Shown here piece by piece: positions 9,119-17,738 of a stretch of DNA of 64,000 bases (positions within the stretch are counted from its first letter, which is position 1; each line of letters opens with the position of its first letter). A program made the translations under genes and the position numbers. The notes below the pieces were generated by a model. That model saw only the letters and a program-made list of their open reading frames with translations, was not told the origin of the DNA and ran no database searches. The stretch lies in NCBI GenBank assembly GCA_963774935.1, contig CAVZGO010000007.1, positions 186,001-250,000 on the forward strand, in the 5' to 3' direction. The stretch comes from CAVZGO01 sp963774935 (GTDB taxonomy: Bacteria > Chloroflexota > Anaerolineae > Anaerolineales > UBA4823).

Positions 9119-9691
9119 ATGGAAGTATTGAGTGGCGTATTTTCCGCCTTCGGGCTTTCAGCCAGCGCTGGCCTGAATGCCTACATCCCGCTTTTGACGA
9201 TTTCGTTGCTGGCAAAATTTACAGACTTAATCACTCTGGAGAAACCTTGGGATGCATTGACAAGCTGGTGGATCATCGGGTTGCTTATAGTCTTGCTTTT
9301 GGTCGAAATTGTTGCCGATAAGGTGCCAGCCGTCAACCATGTCAACGATGCCATCCAGACCTTCGTTCGGCCTGCCGCTGGTGCGATCGCTTTTGCCGCC
9401 AGCGCAAAAGTGCTTAGCGACGTCCACCCCATCCTTGCGATGGCTACTGGGATCCTGGTCGCCGGCAGCGTCCACGCAGTCAAATCCGGCGCCATCCGTC
9501 CGGCAGTTACCGCCACCACAGGTGGAGTAGGAAATGTCCCGGTCAGCATCCTGGAGGATATCCTTTCAACGATCACATCAATCCTGGCGATCGTTATCCC
9601 AATTCTCATCGGATTTCTGGTAATTCTGCTGTTGATCCTAATCATCTATTGGCTATGGAAACGCTCGCAGCGCACCCAACCTATAAGCTAA
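9119..9691 (+). CDS. DUF4126 membrane protein
   Basis: A 190-residue multi-pass membrane protein. The N-terminal ASAGLNAYIPLL, the EIVADKVPAVNHVNDAIQTF loop, and the Gly/Ala-rich repeats (AGAIAFAAS, TTGGVGNVPVS) are typical of DUF4126, whose function is unknown. The start is fixed at 9119 by TAGGAGGAG upstream; an open frame reaching back to 9020 is overlap with the DUF2085 gene. The C-terminus is a strong helix followed by a basic tail (WKRSQRTQ). Confidence 0.7.
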   Translation: MEVLSGVFSAFGLSASAGLNAYIPLLTISLLAKFTDLITLEKPWDALTSWWIIGLLIVLLLVEIVADKVPAVNHVNDAIQTFVRPAAGAIAFAASAKVLSDVHPILAMATGILVAGSVHAVKSGAIRPAVTATTGGVGNVPVSILEDILSTITSILAIVIPILIGFLVILLLILIIYWLWKRSQRTQPIS

Positions 9692-9763
9692 TCTACATTT
9701 CACGAAGGCATTCATATAGCACCCTGTCAGAACAAGTAGAGGAAATCAACTCAGGATACAATA

Positions 9764-10276
9764 ATGGAAGACTTACCTAACACTCAACCTGATCCAGCTC
9801 AACCGGTAGAACCTGTACCACCGGTTGAGCCCATTGAAACCATCGAAGGCGAAATCGTCAACCCTCCACAAGCCTCAGCCGCGGACTGGCAACCAGAACA
9901 GCCTTCAACGATTGATATAGAATCACCACTGGAGCCTGAAATCAGTCCAGCGTCTGACGAGATCATCGATATCATCCCACAACCTGTGGAAGAATCTGAA
10001 CCAGTTGACCGGGTTGATCCTTCCCAGGTGACAATCCTCGAGCACTCTGAGAGAGACAATAAGCAACCACCCACAAGCGAAACTCCACCCAAGAAAGATA
10101 ACAATGTTTGGATCATTGTCATTATTTCTCTGGTGATACTTTGTTGCTGCTGTGTGGTCATCCTGATCCCACTTTGGTTCCTTGGTGATCTCTTGATCTC
10201 CGCCCTGGGATGGATCTACAATCTTGTGATTGGCATATTGAACGCCATCTTTGGTGGCATGATCCAATTTCAATAA
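9764..10276 (+). CDS. Acidic Pro/Glu-rich protein with a C-terminal membrane anchor
   Basis: Family not recognised. Residues 1 to about 105 are acidic and proline-rich (repeated VEPVPPVEPIE-like segments) and probably disordered. KKDNN then leads into a membrane helix (about 114-137) containing four consecutive cysteines, followed by LWFLGDLL and a second hydrophobic/amphipathic segment rich in Gly/Ile. It could be tail-anchored with a long cytoplasmic arm. It is 72 bases downstream of the DUF4126 gene and is followed by a clear terminator hairpin. Confidence 0.5.
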   Translation: MEDLPNTQPDPAQPVEPVPPVEPIETIEGEIVNPPQASAADWQPEQPSTIDIESPLEPEISPASDEIIDIIPQPVEESEPVDRVDPSQVTILEHSERDNKQPPTSETPPKKDNNVWIIVIISLVILCCCCVVILIPLWFLGDLLISALGWIYNLVIGILNAIFGGMIQFQ

Positions 10277-10305
10277 TTTGCACCAATGGAATAGATAATC
10301 TCTCT

Positions 10306-10348
10306 AAAAAACAATCGGGCGCGACGACTTCGCACCCGATTGTTTTTT
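10306..10348. terminator. Bidirectional rho-independent terminator
   Basis: Arms 10306-10324 and 10330-10348 form a roughly 19-bp stem (core ACAATCGGGCGCGA, one mismatch) with a five-base loop, flanked by A6 on the left and T6 on the right. It can therefore end both the plus-strand 9764-10276 transcript and the minus-strand thiamine operon. Confidence 0.85.
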
Positions 10349-10412
10349 ACACTCAATGAAAATTTACCTTTTCTGGATCCGTCCGCTGATACCCCGGATT
10401 ATTACACAATCC

Positions 10413-10898
10413 TCAGCTTAACTTATCATGGAATATAGCCTGCAGCTCCTGCAATGCCAGCCGTGCCTGGTTGCGCACCTCATCCTCAATTTCAAGCTCG
10501 GCGAACTCGTCTTCATCTAACACCACCTGCCGTCCATCCGGAAATACCAGCAGATCCAGGCTAAGATCGATATAGGAGAGCACGTCGCCATCCACTTCTG
10601 CCGGGCGGGCTATGTTGCAGTACCAACCGCTCAGTTTACCATTTCCGAAGGTATGGATCTCAAAAATGTTATACCAGCGATTGGTGTAATAAGTCTCCAG
10701 AAAGTAATCGCCCTTATTTAACTTCAAACCATGCAGGTTCATATCTTCCCGGTCAAAATATGCTTCGAGAATCAAGCTGTCTTCCAGACGTTCGATCAAT
10801 TGTCCAGAATATCGCCACGTCTCCTTGCCATGCACATTGCGTTTGATAACCGTGATTACTGGCCTGTCTTGCAAGGGAAGATTAGAAGAATTGTTCAT
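10413..10898 (-). CDS. DUF402-domain protein
   Basis: A 161-residue soluble protein. The central block GWYCNIARPAEVDGDVLSYI followed by DLSLDLLVFPDGRQVVLDEDEF is the DUF402 (FomD/Ntdp-like) core; family members are divalent-metal-dependent nucleotide or nucleoside-diphosphate phosphatases where characterised. It is the last gene downstream of the thiamine-type ABC transporter (57-base gap), so it may be part of the riboswitch operon, but its substrate cannot be inferred from this alone. Confidence 0.7.
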   Translation of the reverse strand: MNNSSNLPLQDRPVITVIKRNVHGKETWRYSGQLIERLEDSLILEAYFDREDMNLHGLKLNKGDYFLETYYTNRWYNIFEIHTFGNGKLSGWYCNIARPAEVDGDVLSYIDLSLDLLVFPDGRQVVLDEDEFAELEIEDEVRNQARLALQELQAIFHDKLS

Positions 10899-10955
10899 AG
10901 CACTCCACGCTCACGGTGCTCCTCTGGAAAAATTTGTGTTATTTTATCGCAAATA

Positions 10956-12035
10956 TCAGGTGCCATAAATTTGCAGTGCCATGCGAGGTGAAAAACGCAG
11001 CCTGATTTGTTCCCCAATTTTTGGCAGGCGTGTCTGGCTCGAAAACTCCCCCACCAGCAATGTCTCGCCGATAGCAAAGCTGGCACGCACCATGCTACCC
11101 CGGAAAGTGACCTCAGCCACACGCGCCTGTAATTGCACCGTCTCATCGGCATCCGAATGGTCGACACCGAGTTTCAATGCATCCGGTCGCAACAGCACAA
11201 TGACTCTTTGTTCCTGCAACAGGCTTTCTACCCCGCCCACCCCATCCAGCGACAGCAAGCCGAGCGCAGTAGCTACCTGCCACTTGCCGTCATCTCCTGT
11301 TTGCACAGTACCCGCCAGCAAATTCTCCATCCCTAGAAAGCGTGCCACAAAAGCTGAAACCGGATGAGTGTAAATTTCTTGTGGAGTGCCCAATTGTTCT
11401 ACTTTACCCGCGTTCATCACTACTACACGATCAGCCAGGGTGAAAGCTTCTTCCTGATCGTGGGTAACGTAGACAGCAGTCTGGTGACTGCTGTGCAGGA
11501 TAGAACGCAGATCGAGCACCAGACGCTCGCGCAGGGCACGGTCAAGCGCACCGAGTGGCTCATCCAGCATCAGGAGCCGCGGCTTGGGTGCCAGTGAACG
11601 CGCCAGGGCAACTCGCTGCTGCTCTCCACCTGAAAGCGTGTTGACATCACGCCGCTCGAAGCCCGGCAGCCCGGCCAGCTCTAACGCCTGTTTTACTCCT
11701 TCCTGAACCTGTTCCTCAGACTGCTTCGCCATGCGCAAACCAAAAGCTACGTTTTCAAAAACATTTAAATGAGGAAAAAGCGCAAAATCCTGGAACATCA
11801 GGCCAAAGCCACGCTGGTGGGCTGGTTTACCCACCAGAGAAACACCTTCCCAGCTTACTGAGCCCTGATCAGGCGCCTCCAGCCCGGCAATTATTCCCAG
11901 CAGGGTTGATTTTCCACAACCGCTGGGACCCAACACTGCCACAATCTCTTGCTGGTAGACATAAAATGACACGCCAGCCAGTGCACGCTTCTCGCCGAAG
12001 GATTTCCATAGATCCTGAATTTCGAGACCGCTCAT
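10956..12035 (-). CDS. Thiamine/iron-type ABC transporter ATP-binding protein (ThiQ/FbpC-like, with TOBE)
   Basis: ATPase subunit of an importer. Walker A GPSGCGKST (about residues 36-44), Q-loop MFQDFALFPHLNVFENVAFGL, signature LSGGEQQRVALARSLA, Walker B LLMLDEPLGALDR and switch His VYVTHDQEEA. The roughly 120-residue C-terminal extension has a TOBE-like regulatory domain (VIVLLRPDAL...LGVD), longer than classical ThiQ and more like FbpC/PotA. Five bases after the permease stop. The TPP riboswitch at the head of the operon supports thiamine or a precursor as the cargo. Confidence 0.85.
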   Translation of the reverse strand: MSGLEIQDLWKSFGEKRALAGVSFYVYQQEIVAVLGPSGCGKSTLLGIIAGLEAPDQGSVSWEGVSLVGKPAHQRGFGLMFQDFALFPHLNVFENVAFGLRMAKQSEEQVQEGVKQALELAGLPGFERRDVNTLSGGEQQRVALARSLAPKPRLLMLDEPLGALDRALRERLVLDLRSILHSSHQTAVYVTHDQEEAFTLADRVVVMNAGKVEQLGTPQEIYTHPVSAFVARFLGMENLLAGTVQTGDDGKWQVATALGLLSLDGVGGVESLLQEQRVIVLLRPDALKLGVDHSDADETVQLQARVAEVTFRGSMVRASFAIGETLLVGEFSSQTRLPKIGEQIRLRFSPRMALQIYGT

Positions 12036-12040
12036 GCCTG

Positions 12041-13801
12041 TTAAAACTCCCCTACATCGGCAATACGCACCCGTTCGATTACCAGCATCCCCGTTGTAGT
12101 GATGACCATCAGAATCGTACTGAGCGCCAGCGCCTGGCCATAGTTCACCGCCCCCGGTTGCGAAAGCAGGCGGTAAATTGCTACCGGCACCGTCGGATAG
12201 TCAGGGCGCGCCAACAGTGCCGTGGCGCCAAATTCGCCCAGTGAAATTGTGAACGCAAAAGTCGCCGCTGCCAGGACCGCCCGCCCAGCCATCGGCAGAT
12301 CAATCGCCCGGAAAATTTGTACCGGAGTGGCTCCCATTACCGCCGCAGCATGATGCAGGCGGGGGCGGATGCTGCGTAGCGATGGCACAAGGGATCGTAC
12401 TACAAACGGGAAGGCAACCAGGGTGTGTGCCAGTGGCACAAGCCAGGGAGATGAGATCATATTCAACGGAGGGTGGCTGAGGGCGATGATAAAACCTAAC
12501 CCGAGTGTAACTGCCGATGTACCCAGCGGGAGCATCAGGACTGGTTCCAGAGCCCGGTTGATCCAGGAATCCTGACGCCGAGCCAGAGCCCAGGCTGCCG
12601 GCAGTCCCAATGCCAACGACAGCAGCACCGTCGCCGCAGCGTATACCAGAGATATACCAATTGACGCTGCCGGTGGTGTGTAGAACAGTGACTGCCGGCG
12701 GTTAATATTCAGCTCTCGATAATAATCCAAAGTAAAGCCCGGACCACCCATTCCAATCTGTTCCTGCCCAGGGGGCCGGCGCATTCCGGTATCGACCCGC
12801 GTCACTGAGCGTGCCACCAGCGCTACCAGAGGCGCTACCATCAGCGTTACCAATAAAGCGATCAAGCCAAATGCCAGTACCCGCTCCCGCCAGGTATTCA
12901 ATTTGCGCAAGGTGTAAGCCTGCGGGCGCAGTGATAACGGGCGGGAGATACGCCCCGCCAGGCGGGTATAGGCAACCGTAAGAGCCAAGGTACAGGTCAG
13001 TTGAATCAGTGCCAGCGTAGCTGCCATAGGCAGGTTGAATAACCCTACCGTCTGGTTGTAAATCTCTACTTCCAGTGTAGTGAAGCGCGGTCCACCAAGA
13101 ATCAGGATTACCCCAAACGAAGTGAAATCAAATATGAACACCAGCAGCGCTGCAGTGGCAATCGCGGGCAGCAGCAGCGGTAGCGTCACTTTTCGCAACG
13201 CCTGCCAGGGATTAGCACCCAACATGCCAGCAGCCTGCGCCAGGCGTGGATCCAGGTGCGACCAAAAGTCGCCAACCGTACGCAACACAATGGTCGTATT
13301 GTAGAATACATGCGCCAGCAAGATTGCCCCAAGCGAATACATGAATTGCACGGGTGGTTTCTCTAAGTTAAAGACCGACATTAAACCGAGGTTCACCCAG
13401 CCCTGCGAGCCAAGCAAGGCGTTAAAAGCTGCCGCGACCACCAGCGTTGGCAGCACAAATGGCACCCCTGTCAGCGCTCGTAGCAGTGACTTACCCGGGA
13501 ATTCGTAGCGTGCCAGCAGATAGGCGCCTGGGATACCCACCATCAAGGTCAGCAAAGTGGAAAGGATTGCCTGGTAAAAGGTGAAACCAATTACCTTCAG
13601 CAGATAAGAAGAATTGGCAAGCTGGGCAAGAGGCGCCAGCCAACCGCCCGCGCTGCGGGAAAAGCTGGCGCCCAGGATGGCTGATAGTGGGTAGAAGTAG
13701 AAAATTAGCAAATAGACCAGCGGCGCAAACCACAGCAGCACCGCCAGCCATGTCTCGTTAAATCTGGCTTTTACCCGCGCGGTATTAACACCGATACTCA
13801 A
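12041..13801 (-). CDS. Thiamine-type ABC transporter permease (ThiP-like, two fused membrane halves)
   Basis: A permease of about 586 residues with two homologous binding-protein-dependent membrane domains in one chain, as in ThiP/FbpB. Each half has an EAA-type coupling motif: AAGMLGANPWQALRKVTLP and AAAVMGATPVQIFRAIDLP. Roughly 12 membrane helices. The most likely start is TTG 13801, whose TTGA overlaps the stop of the upstream binding-protein gene and which has GGAGG nine bases before it; the open frame from 13834 lies inside the previous gene. Confidence 0.85.
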   Translation of the reverse strand: MSIGVNTARVKARFNETWLAVLLWFAPLVYLLIFYFYPLSAILGASFSRSAGGWLAPLAQLANSSYLLKVIGFTFYQAILSTLLTLMVGIPGAYLLARYEFPGKSLLRALTGVPFVLPTLVVAAAFNALLGSQGWVNLGLMSVFNLEKPPVQFMYSLGAILLAHVFYNTTIVLRTVGDFWSHLDPRLAQAAGMLGANPWQALRKVTLPLLLPAIATAALLVFIFDFTSFGVILILGGPRFTTLEVEIYNQTVGLFNLPMAATLALIQLTCTLALTVAYTRLAGRISRPLSLRPQAYTLRKLNTWRERVLAFGLIALLVTLMVAPLVALVARSVTRVDTGMRRPPGQEQIGMGGPGFTLDYYRELNINRRQSLFYTPPAASIGISLVYAAATVLLSLALGLPAAWALARRQDSWINRALEPVLMLPLGTSAVTLGLGFIIALSHPPLNMISSPWLVPLAHTLVAFPFVVRSLVPSLRSIRPRLHHAAAVMGATPVQIFRAIDLPMAGRAVLAAATFAFTISLGEFGATALLARPDYPTVPVAIYRLLSQPGAVNYGQALALSTILMVITTTGMLVIERVRIADVGEF

Positions 13802-14907
13802 CGCAGCACAGCCTCCGTCCAGGCCTGGATCCATGCCTCGCGCCTGGCGGCAATATCCTCCGGACTGACTTCAGCAGTCTGCTCAGGAGTATCCAGGTGT
13901 TCGGTGAAAACCGCGTCCAGTTGAGCATCCGGGTTGACCGGAAAGACATACATCTGCATTGGCATATCTTCCTGGAATTCTTTCGAGAGCATGAAGTCAA
14001 CCCATTTCTCTGCCAGGTCACGATTGGGAGTGCCCTTCAAAATGCCCACGAACTCCACCTGCCGAAAACAGCTCCCTGCACTGGTCACTGCGGCGGTAGG
14101 GGGTTCGGTTGGTGCCGGCGTGCCTGCCCCAGGCTGTGCATAAATCAGCTCAAAAGCCGGGCTGGAGCTGTAGGAGACCACGATCGGGCGCGTTCCACCC
14201 GCACGAGTGAACTCGGTATAGTAGGCTGTGTTCCAGTCATTAACAACCAATACATCGTTATCGCGCAATGCCTGCCAGAAATTCAGGTAGCCATCTTCTC
14301 CGAAATGACCAACCGTTGCCAGCAGGAAAGCCAGCCCAGGTGACGAGGTAGCAGGATTCTGCACCGCCAGCAAGCTCTTATACTCCGGCTTGAGCAGGTC
14401 TTCCAGGCTGCCCGGTGGGGCGATTCCCTGGCTTTCAAAATAAGCCTTGTCATAGTTCAGGCACACATCGCCGTAATCCACTGGTAAAGCCCGCTGCTGC
14501 GGATCAAGCTTAAACTCCTCCGGTATCTGTGCCAGCGCAGGGGACGCATAAGCATCAAAGATACCTTCATCCAGTGCCCGGCTCAAGAAGGTATTATCCA
14601 CTCCATAGAACACGTCCGCCAGCGGGTTCTCCTTAGAAAGGATTGCCTTATTGAGAGCGCTGCCGGTGTCTCCACTTTGCAGGAAAGAGAGCTTAACATT
14701 GTTAGCCTTCTCAAATGCCTCTGCCACCGGCTGGGATACCGCAAAGGAATCGTGCGTCATGATCGTCAAGCTACGCGGCTCCTCGACCCCCACCATTGGT
14801 GCAGGTACTGCCTCTTCTTGCTTGGCGCATCCAGCCAGAAGCGAAACCAGTACCAGCAAACCTATCCACCAGATATAGGTCGCTTTTTTAGATTTCACGG
14901 TATTCAT
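13798..14907 (-). CDS. Thiamine-type substrate-binding lipoprotein (ThiB/TbpA-like)
   Basis: Extracellular solute-binding protein of 369 residues. Lipobox LLAGC; mature protein begins with a short linker and then LTIMTHDSFAVSQPVAEAFEKAN, the standard ThiB opening, followed by ADVFYGVDNTFLSRALDEGIF, LPVDYGDVCLNYD, VVNDWNTAYYTEFT and SYSSSPAFE. An unusual Ala/Pro/Thr-rich insertion (about residues 265-285) interrupts the segment before FRQVEFVGILKGT. GGAGG lies before ATG 14907. Second gene of the TPP-riboswitch operon, 69 bases after thiN. Confidence 0.85.
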   Translation of the reverse strand: MNTVKSKKATYIWWIGLLVLVSLLAGCAKQEEAVPAPMVGVEEPRSLTIMTHDSFAVSQPVAEAFEKANNVKLSFLQSGDTGSALNKAILSKENPLADVFYGVDNTFLSRALDEGIFDAYASPALAQIPEEFKLDPQQRALPVDYGDVCLNYDKAYFESQGIAPPGSLEDLLKPEYKSLLAVQNPATSSPGLAFLLATVGHFGEDGYLNFWQALRDNDVLVVNDWNTAYYTEFTRAGGTRPIVVSYSSSPAFELIYAQPGAGTPAPTEPPTAAVTSAGSCFRQVEFVGILKGTPNRDLAEKWVDFMLSKEFQEDMPMQMYVFPVNPDAQLDAVFTEHLDTPEQTAEVSPEDIAARREAWIQAWTEAVLR

Positions 14908-14976
14908 CAGACCTCCTCAAAACAAAACACGAACGGTATCATCCGCGTGGAGATTCAACTCCAGATCGGTTTATTC

Positions 14977-15612
14977 TTATGCAGTGATGTGAATCACCAC
15001 ACACAACACTAATCCTTGCTCCAGCCAGATCAATGCCTGGATGCCCAGCAGCTCATTGCTGATGCCGCGGGTGCTGCCAAAAATCAGGCTCTCTGCATGC
15101 AAGGGATACGACAACCCTTGGGTGGTCACCCCATGCGCATCGCCTTTTAAGGGGATCAGGGAAACAGTATCACCTGGCTGACCAAGCACCTCCATACATT
15201 CACCACCGCGCAGAAAAGACATCTCCTGTGCACCATCGATCAAGCGGATTTTTGTACAGCACAGCTCTTCTGCGGCGGGCAGGAGCAAATTAGCCAGGGT
15301 CTGATCCCAGCGCCCTCCCAGGGCAGCCAAAACCAGGATTTCTGTCGCGCCTCTCTGGCGGGCATGTTGTAGCGCCAGCTCAAGGTCGGTGAAATCCTTG
15401 TTCCGGGCGTAACGCACCACCTGACTGCCGGCTGCCTGCAGCTCAGCCAGCTCAGTTTCATCCAGTGAATCGAAATCACCCACCACCAGGTGCGGAGTCA
15501 GCCCAAGGGACCGGCAGTGGCGTGCCCCACCATCCGCAGCGATGATCAGGTCATCGGGATACAATTCCGGCGGTTCAGTGAAACCACCATTAGCGAAAAT
15601 GATCACACGCAA
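14977..15612 (-). CDS. thiN: Thiamine pyrophosphokinase
   Basis: Transfers pyrophosphate from ATP to thiamine, giving TPP. Motifs of the family: IIAADGGARHC, VGDFDSLDE, DFTDLELAL and GALGGRWDQ-like LAALGGRWDQTLAN, with a C-terminal STRGISNELLG substrate loop. 211 residues, normal length. The start is TTG 15612, five bases after AGGAGG. That SD lies inside a hairpin just downstream of a TPP riboswitch. First gene of the operon with the thiamine-type ABC transporter, a salvage logic: import thiamine, then pyrophosphorylate it. Confidence 0.92.
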   Translation of the reverse strand: MRVIIFANGGFTEPPELYPDDLIIAADGGARHCRSLGLTPHLVVGDFDSLDETELAELQAAGSQVVRYARNKDFTDLELALQHARQRGATEILVLAALGGRWDQTLANLLLPAAEELCCTKIRLIDGAQEMSFLRGGECMEVLGQPGDTVSLIPLKGDAHGVTTQGLSYPLHAESLIFGSTRGISNELLGIQALIWLEQGLVLCVVIHITA

Positions 15613-15641
15613 AACGCCCTCCTGTGTCCGGGGAGGGCGTT
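15613..15641 (-). promoter_or_regulatory. SD-sequestering hairpin: TPP riboswitch expression platform
   Basis: A perfect 10-bp stem (15613-15622 with 15632-15641, arm AACGCCCTCC) with a nine-base loop. The 3' arm in the minus-strand RNA contains the AGGAGG SD of thiN and is followed by TTTT running into the TTG start. It could block ribosome binding, or act as a short terminator, when TPP is bound. Confidence 0.7.
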
Positions 15642-15653
15642 GGGCTTTCGGGC

Positions 15654-15745
15654 TGCGTTTCCTCCGCCGGCATTATCCGGATCAGGTTCGCGGGTCGAGG
15701 GCTTGGTGCCCTCCTCTCAGCCCGGCATAACCGAGCTCCCCGTGC
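15654..15745 (-). promoter_or_regulatory. TPP riboswitch (THI element)
   Basis: Minus-strand RNA shows the conserved TPP aptamer blocks in order: GGGGAGCTCGG, GGGCTGAGAGG (contains CTGAGA), a variable stem GAGGGC/GCCCTC, then GAACCTGATCCGGATAATGC and GGCGGAGGAA. This matches the THI-box consensus almost perfectly. It lies between a consensus promoter and thiN, and should repress thiN and the transporter genes when TPP is abundant. Confidence 0.95.
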
Positions 15746-15783
15746 AATAACTGGTTTTCAGGAGCGACTGAACTCCAGAAATG

Positions 15784-15812
15784 AGTATATCCACATTGGC
15801 TGCTTCTGTCAA
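15784..15812 (-). promoter_or_regulatory. Promoter of the thiN-transporter operon
   Basis: On the minus strand, TTGACA (15807-15812) and TATACT (15784-15789) are 17 bases apart. Transcription would begin near 15777, about 30 bases before the TPP aptamer. Confidence 0.8.
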
Positions 15813-15840
15813 GAAATCCCGCTTAGCCAACCGGTTCTCC

Positions 15841-15870
15841 TTGACAATTCATTTAGCATGCGGATATAAT
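15841..15870 (+). promoter_or_regulatory. Promoter of tRNA-Asn
   Basis: TTGACA (15841-15846) and TATAAT (15865-15870) with an 18-base spacer, both perfect hexamers, 18 bases upstream of the mature tRNA 5' end. Divergent from the thi operon promoter. Confidence 0.8.
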
Positions 15871-15888
15871 TCGCAAGCTTTAAAACAT

Positions 15889-15964
15889 TCCTCGTTAGCT
15901 CAATTGGCAGAGCGGGCGGCTGTTAACCGCTAGGTTCGAGGTTCGAGTCCTCGACGAGGAGCCA
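15889..15964 (+). tRNA. tRNA-Asn(GTT)
   Basis: A full cloverleaf: acceptor TCCTCGT/ACGAGGA, D-arm GCTC/GAGC, anticodon loop CTGTTAA (anticodon GTT, Asn), T-arm CGAGG TTCGAGT CCTCG, discriminator G and an encoded CCA (15962-15964). Confidence 0.96.
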
Positions 15965-16082
15965 GTATAAGCAATGACGGATACTCACAAGCGGGTATCC
16001 GTTTGTTATTAAGTGCAAACCTCCAAATCGGGGTAAAATCCGGTTTACTTCTGAGTCCTCTTAAATTGGAAAGGGAATTTCT

Positions 16083-16925
16083 ATGAAAATAGTTGTCACA
16101 GGCGGCAGCGGTCACACCGGCCGCGCAGTTGTTGAACACCTGCTTGAAGTTGGTCACCAGGTGCTGGTCGCAGATAGGCAACCACCTCGCCAGATGAAGC
16201 ACCCATATAAGCTGGTCGATCTGGAGGATTTCGGGCAGACTGTGGATGTGCTGCAGCAGGCTGATGCAGTCGTGCACCTGGCAGCCATCCCGCGCCCGAT
16301 CTATCACGCTCGCAGCACTGTCTTTCGCACTAATGTCCTCGCCTGCTATAACGTTTTCGAAGCTGCCGCGGTGTTGAAAATTCCACGTCTGGTTTATGCC
16401 TCCAGCATTTCGGTGACAGGTTACCCGTTCTACGAACGCTTCATTGAGCCCAGCTACCTGCCGATTGACGAGCAACACCCGCTCGTTCCTCAGGATCCCT
16501 ACGGCTTGTCCAAATTGATTGGCGAACAGATCGCCGACTCGTTTGTCCGCCGGACTGATATGACCGTGGTCAGCCTGCGCATGCCCTGGATCCATACTCC
16601 CGAAACTTTCTTACAAGAGATAGCTCCCAATCGCCAGGATCCCACCTTCGGCGCTTCGAACCTGTGGCTGTATGTGGATGCCCGCGATGTCGCTCAAGCC
16701 TGCCGCTTGAGCCTGACTGCCAATCTGACTGGACATCAGGCTTTCTTTATCGCTGCACCTGACACCTTCATGCAAACCCCCAGCCAGGAACTGGCACGAG
16801 CATTCTACCCGCATTCTCAAATCAAACCCGAGCTGGTAGGCACGGCATCGTTAGTCAGCAGTTGCAAAGCAGAACAAGTACTCGGATACAAAGCCCAATA
16901 TACCTGGGAGAGCTATAGACGCTGA
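16083..16925 (+). CDS. NAD-dependent epimerase/dehydratase (extended SDR)
   Basis: A 280-residue extended short-chain dehydrogenase. N-terminal NAD motif VTGGSGHTGRAV (GxxGxxG type), acidic D after the second strand, HLAAIPRP, the catalytic Ser region YASSISVTGYP and the YxxxK pair in DPYGLSKLIGEQ. A sugar-nucleotide epimerase or dehydratase role is typical, but the substrate cannot be assigned. ATG 16083 has AAAGGGA upstream. It stands alone, with a terminator hairpin about 60 bases after the stop. Confidence 0.8.
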   Translation: MKIVVTGGSGHTGRAVVEHLLEVGHQVLVADRQPPRQMKHPYKLVDLEDFGQTVDVLQQADAVVHLAAIPRPIYHARSTVFRTNVLACYNVFEAAAVLKIPRLVYASSISVTGYPFYERFIEPSYLPIDEQHPLVPQDPYGLSKLIGEQIADSFVRRTDMTVVSLRMPWIHTPETFLQEIAPNRQDPTFGASNLWLYVDARDVAQACRLSLTANLTGHQAFFIAAPDTFMQTPSQELARAFYPHSQIKPELVGTASLVSSCKAEQVLGYKAQYTWESYRR

Positions 16926-16982
16926 GCAGGCTTTAGCGATTATCCAAAAAGCTGAATTTAAATTTATAAGCTGCTGAAGGGG

Positions 16983-17010
16983 AAGAGCGAGACAGTCTCT
17001 GCTCTTTTAA
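16983..17010 (+). terminator. Terminator after the epimerase gene
   Basis: AAGAGC (16983-16988) pairs with GCTCTT (17001-17006), with an inner AGA/TCT pair, followed by TTTTAA. The rest of the 271-base gap 16926-17196 shows no gene or other clear signal. Confidence 0.6.
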
Positions 17011-17196
17011 ATTCAACAAATTCCTTAATTCCCAGATCGAAATCCATAATCTAATCGTATACCCACGACAAAATGCTTCTCGAGGTGTATAATATCGCCT
17101 ATTCCGATAATAATAATCTTGATCGGAAAATTAGTGATCACGAGGCGACCGAGAGAAGAATAGAAGGTATTCATCCAGGAAGGGTCTTAAGCAACA

Positions 17197-17655
17197 ATGA
17201 AAATGATGAAATTCACTTCTATATTGATCATGTTGACTATCCTGACTGCCTGCGGCAGTCCGCCATCTGCTCCGACCCCCGATCCAACCCAGGTCATCCT
17301 CTCACTGGCAGGAACATACACGGTACAGCTCACTTCAGACGACCTTCAGAAATCTGACCTGAACGAATCAGGTCTGGAATCAAATCTGGGCACCTGGCTG
17401 ATCCAGATCAAACCAGATGGTAATTTCGAAGCCAACCGAAATGGTCAATTCATCGCCTCCGGAAACTTGGGCGCGAATGGAGCTGAGTTGAATATCCAGG
17501 TATTAAACGTATGCGAATCTTGTTCATGTGCAGGGAATATTGGACGGTATACCTGGTCTGTAGATCCATCAGAGCTGGTCTTTAATAAAATTTATGACCT
17601 CTGCGATGCAATGGCGTTCCTATTAACTTCCAAACCGCTACAACGGGTACGATAA
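17197..17655 (+). CDS. Small lipoprotein of unknown function
   Basis: A 152-residue secreted protein with a signal peptide ending in ILTAC (lipobox), a short Pro/Thr linker (SPPSAPTPDPTQ) and a compact beta-rich domain: GTYTVQLTSDDL, LGTWLIQIKPDGNFEANRNGQF, then VCESCSCAG and a C-terminal YDLCD, so four clustered cysteines plus one. The pattern (ligand-free GTYxV...GxWxIxxxxDGxF...GxY) resembles small lipocalin-like or DUF-type beta sandwiches, but no family is claimed. No operon partner: 83 bases separate it from the globin-Rieske gene. Confidence 0.5.
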   Translation: MKMMKFTSILIMLTILTACGSPPSAPTPDPTQVILSLAGTYTVQLTSDDLQKSDLNESGLESNLGTWLIQIKPDGNFEANRNGQFIASGNLGANGAELNIQVLNVCESCSCAGNIGRYTWSVDPSELVFNKIYDLCDAMAFLLTSKPLQRVR

Positions 17656-17738
17656 AGGATCAATGACTGCTGTTCAGCTACGTGTGTCAGGCAGCTTGAA
17701 GAGAATGCACAAAGTTACAAATATAACCACTAAGGCTA

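Noticed and set aside
15930..16595. Long minus-strand open frame (221 codons)
   Set aside because: It is antisense to the epimerase gene, overlaps tRNA-Asn, and its protein has no family motifs.
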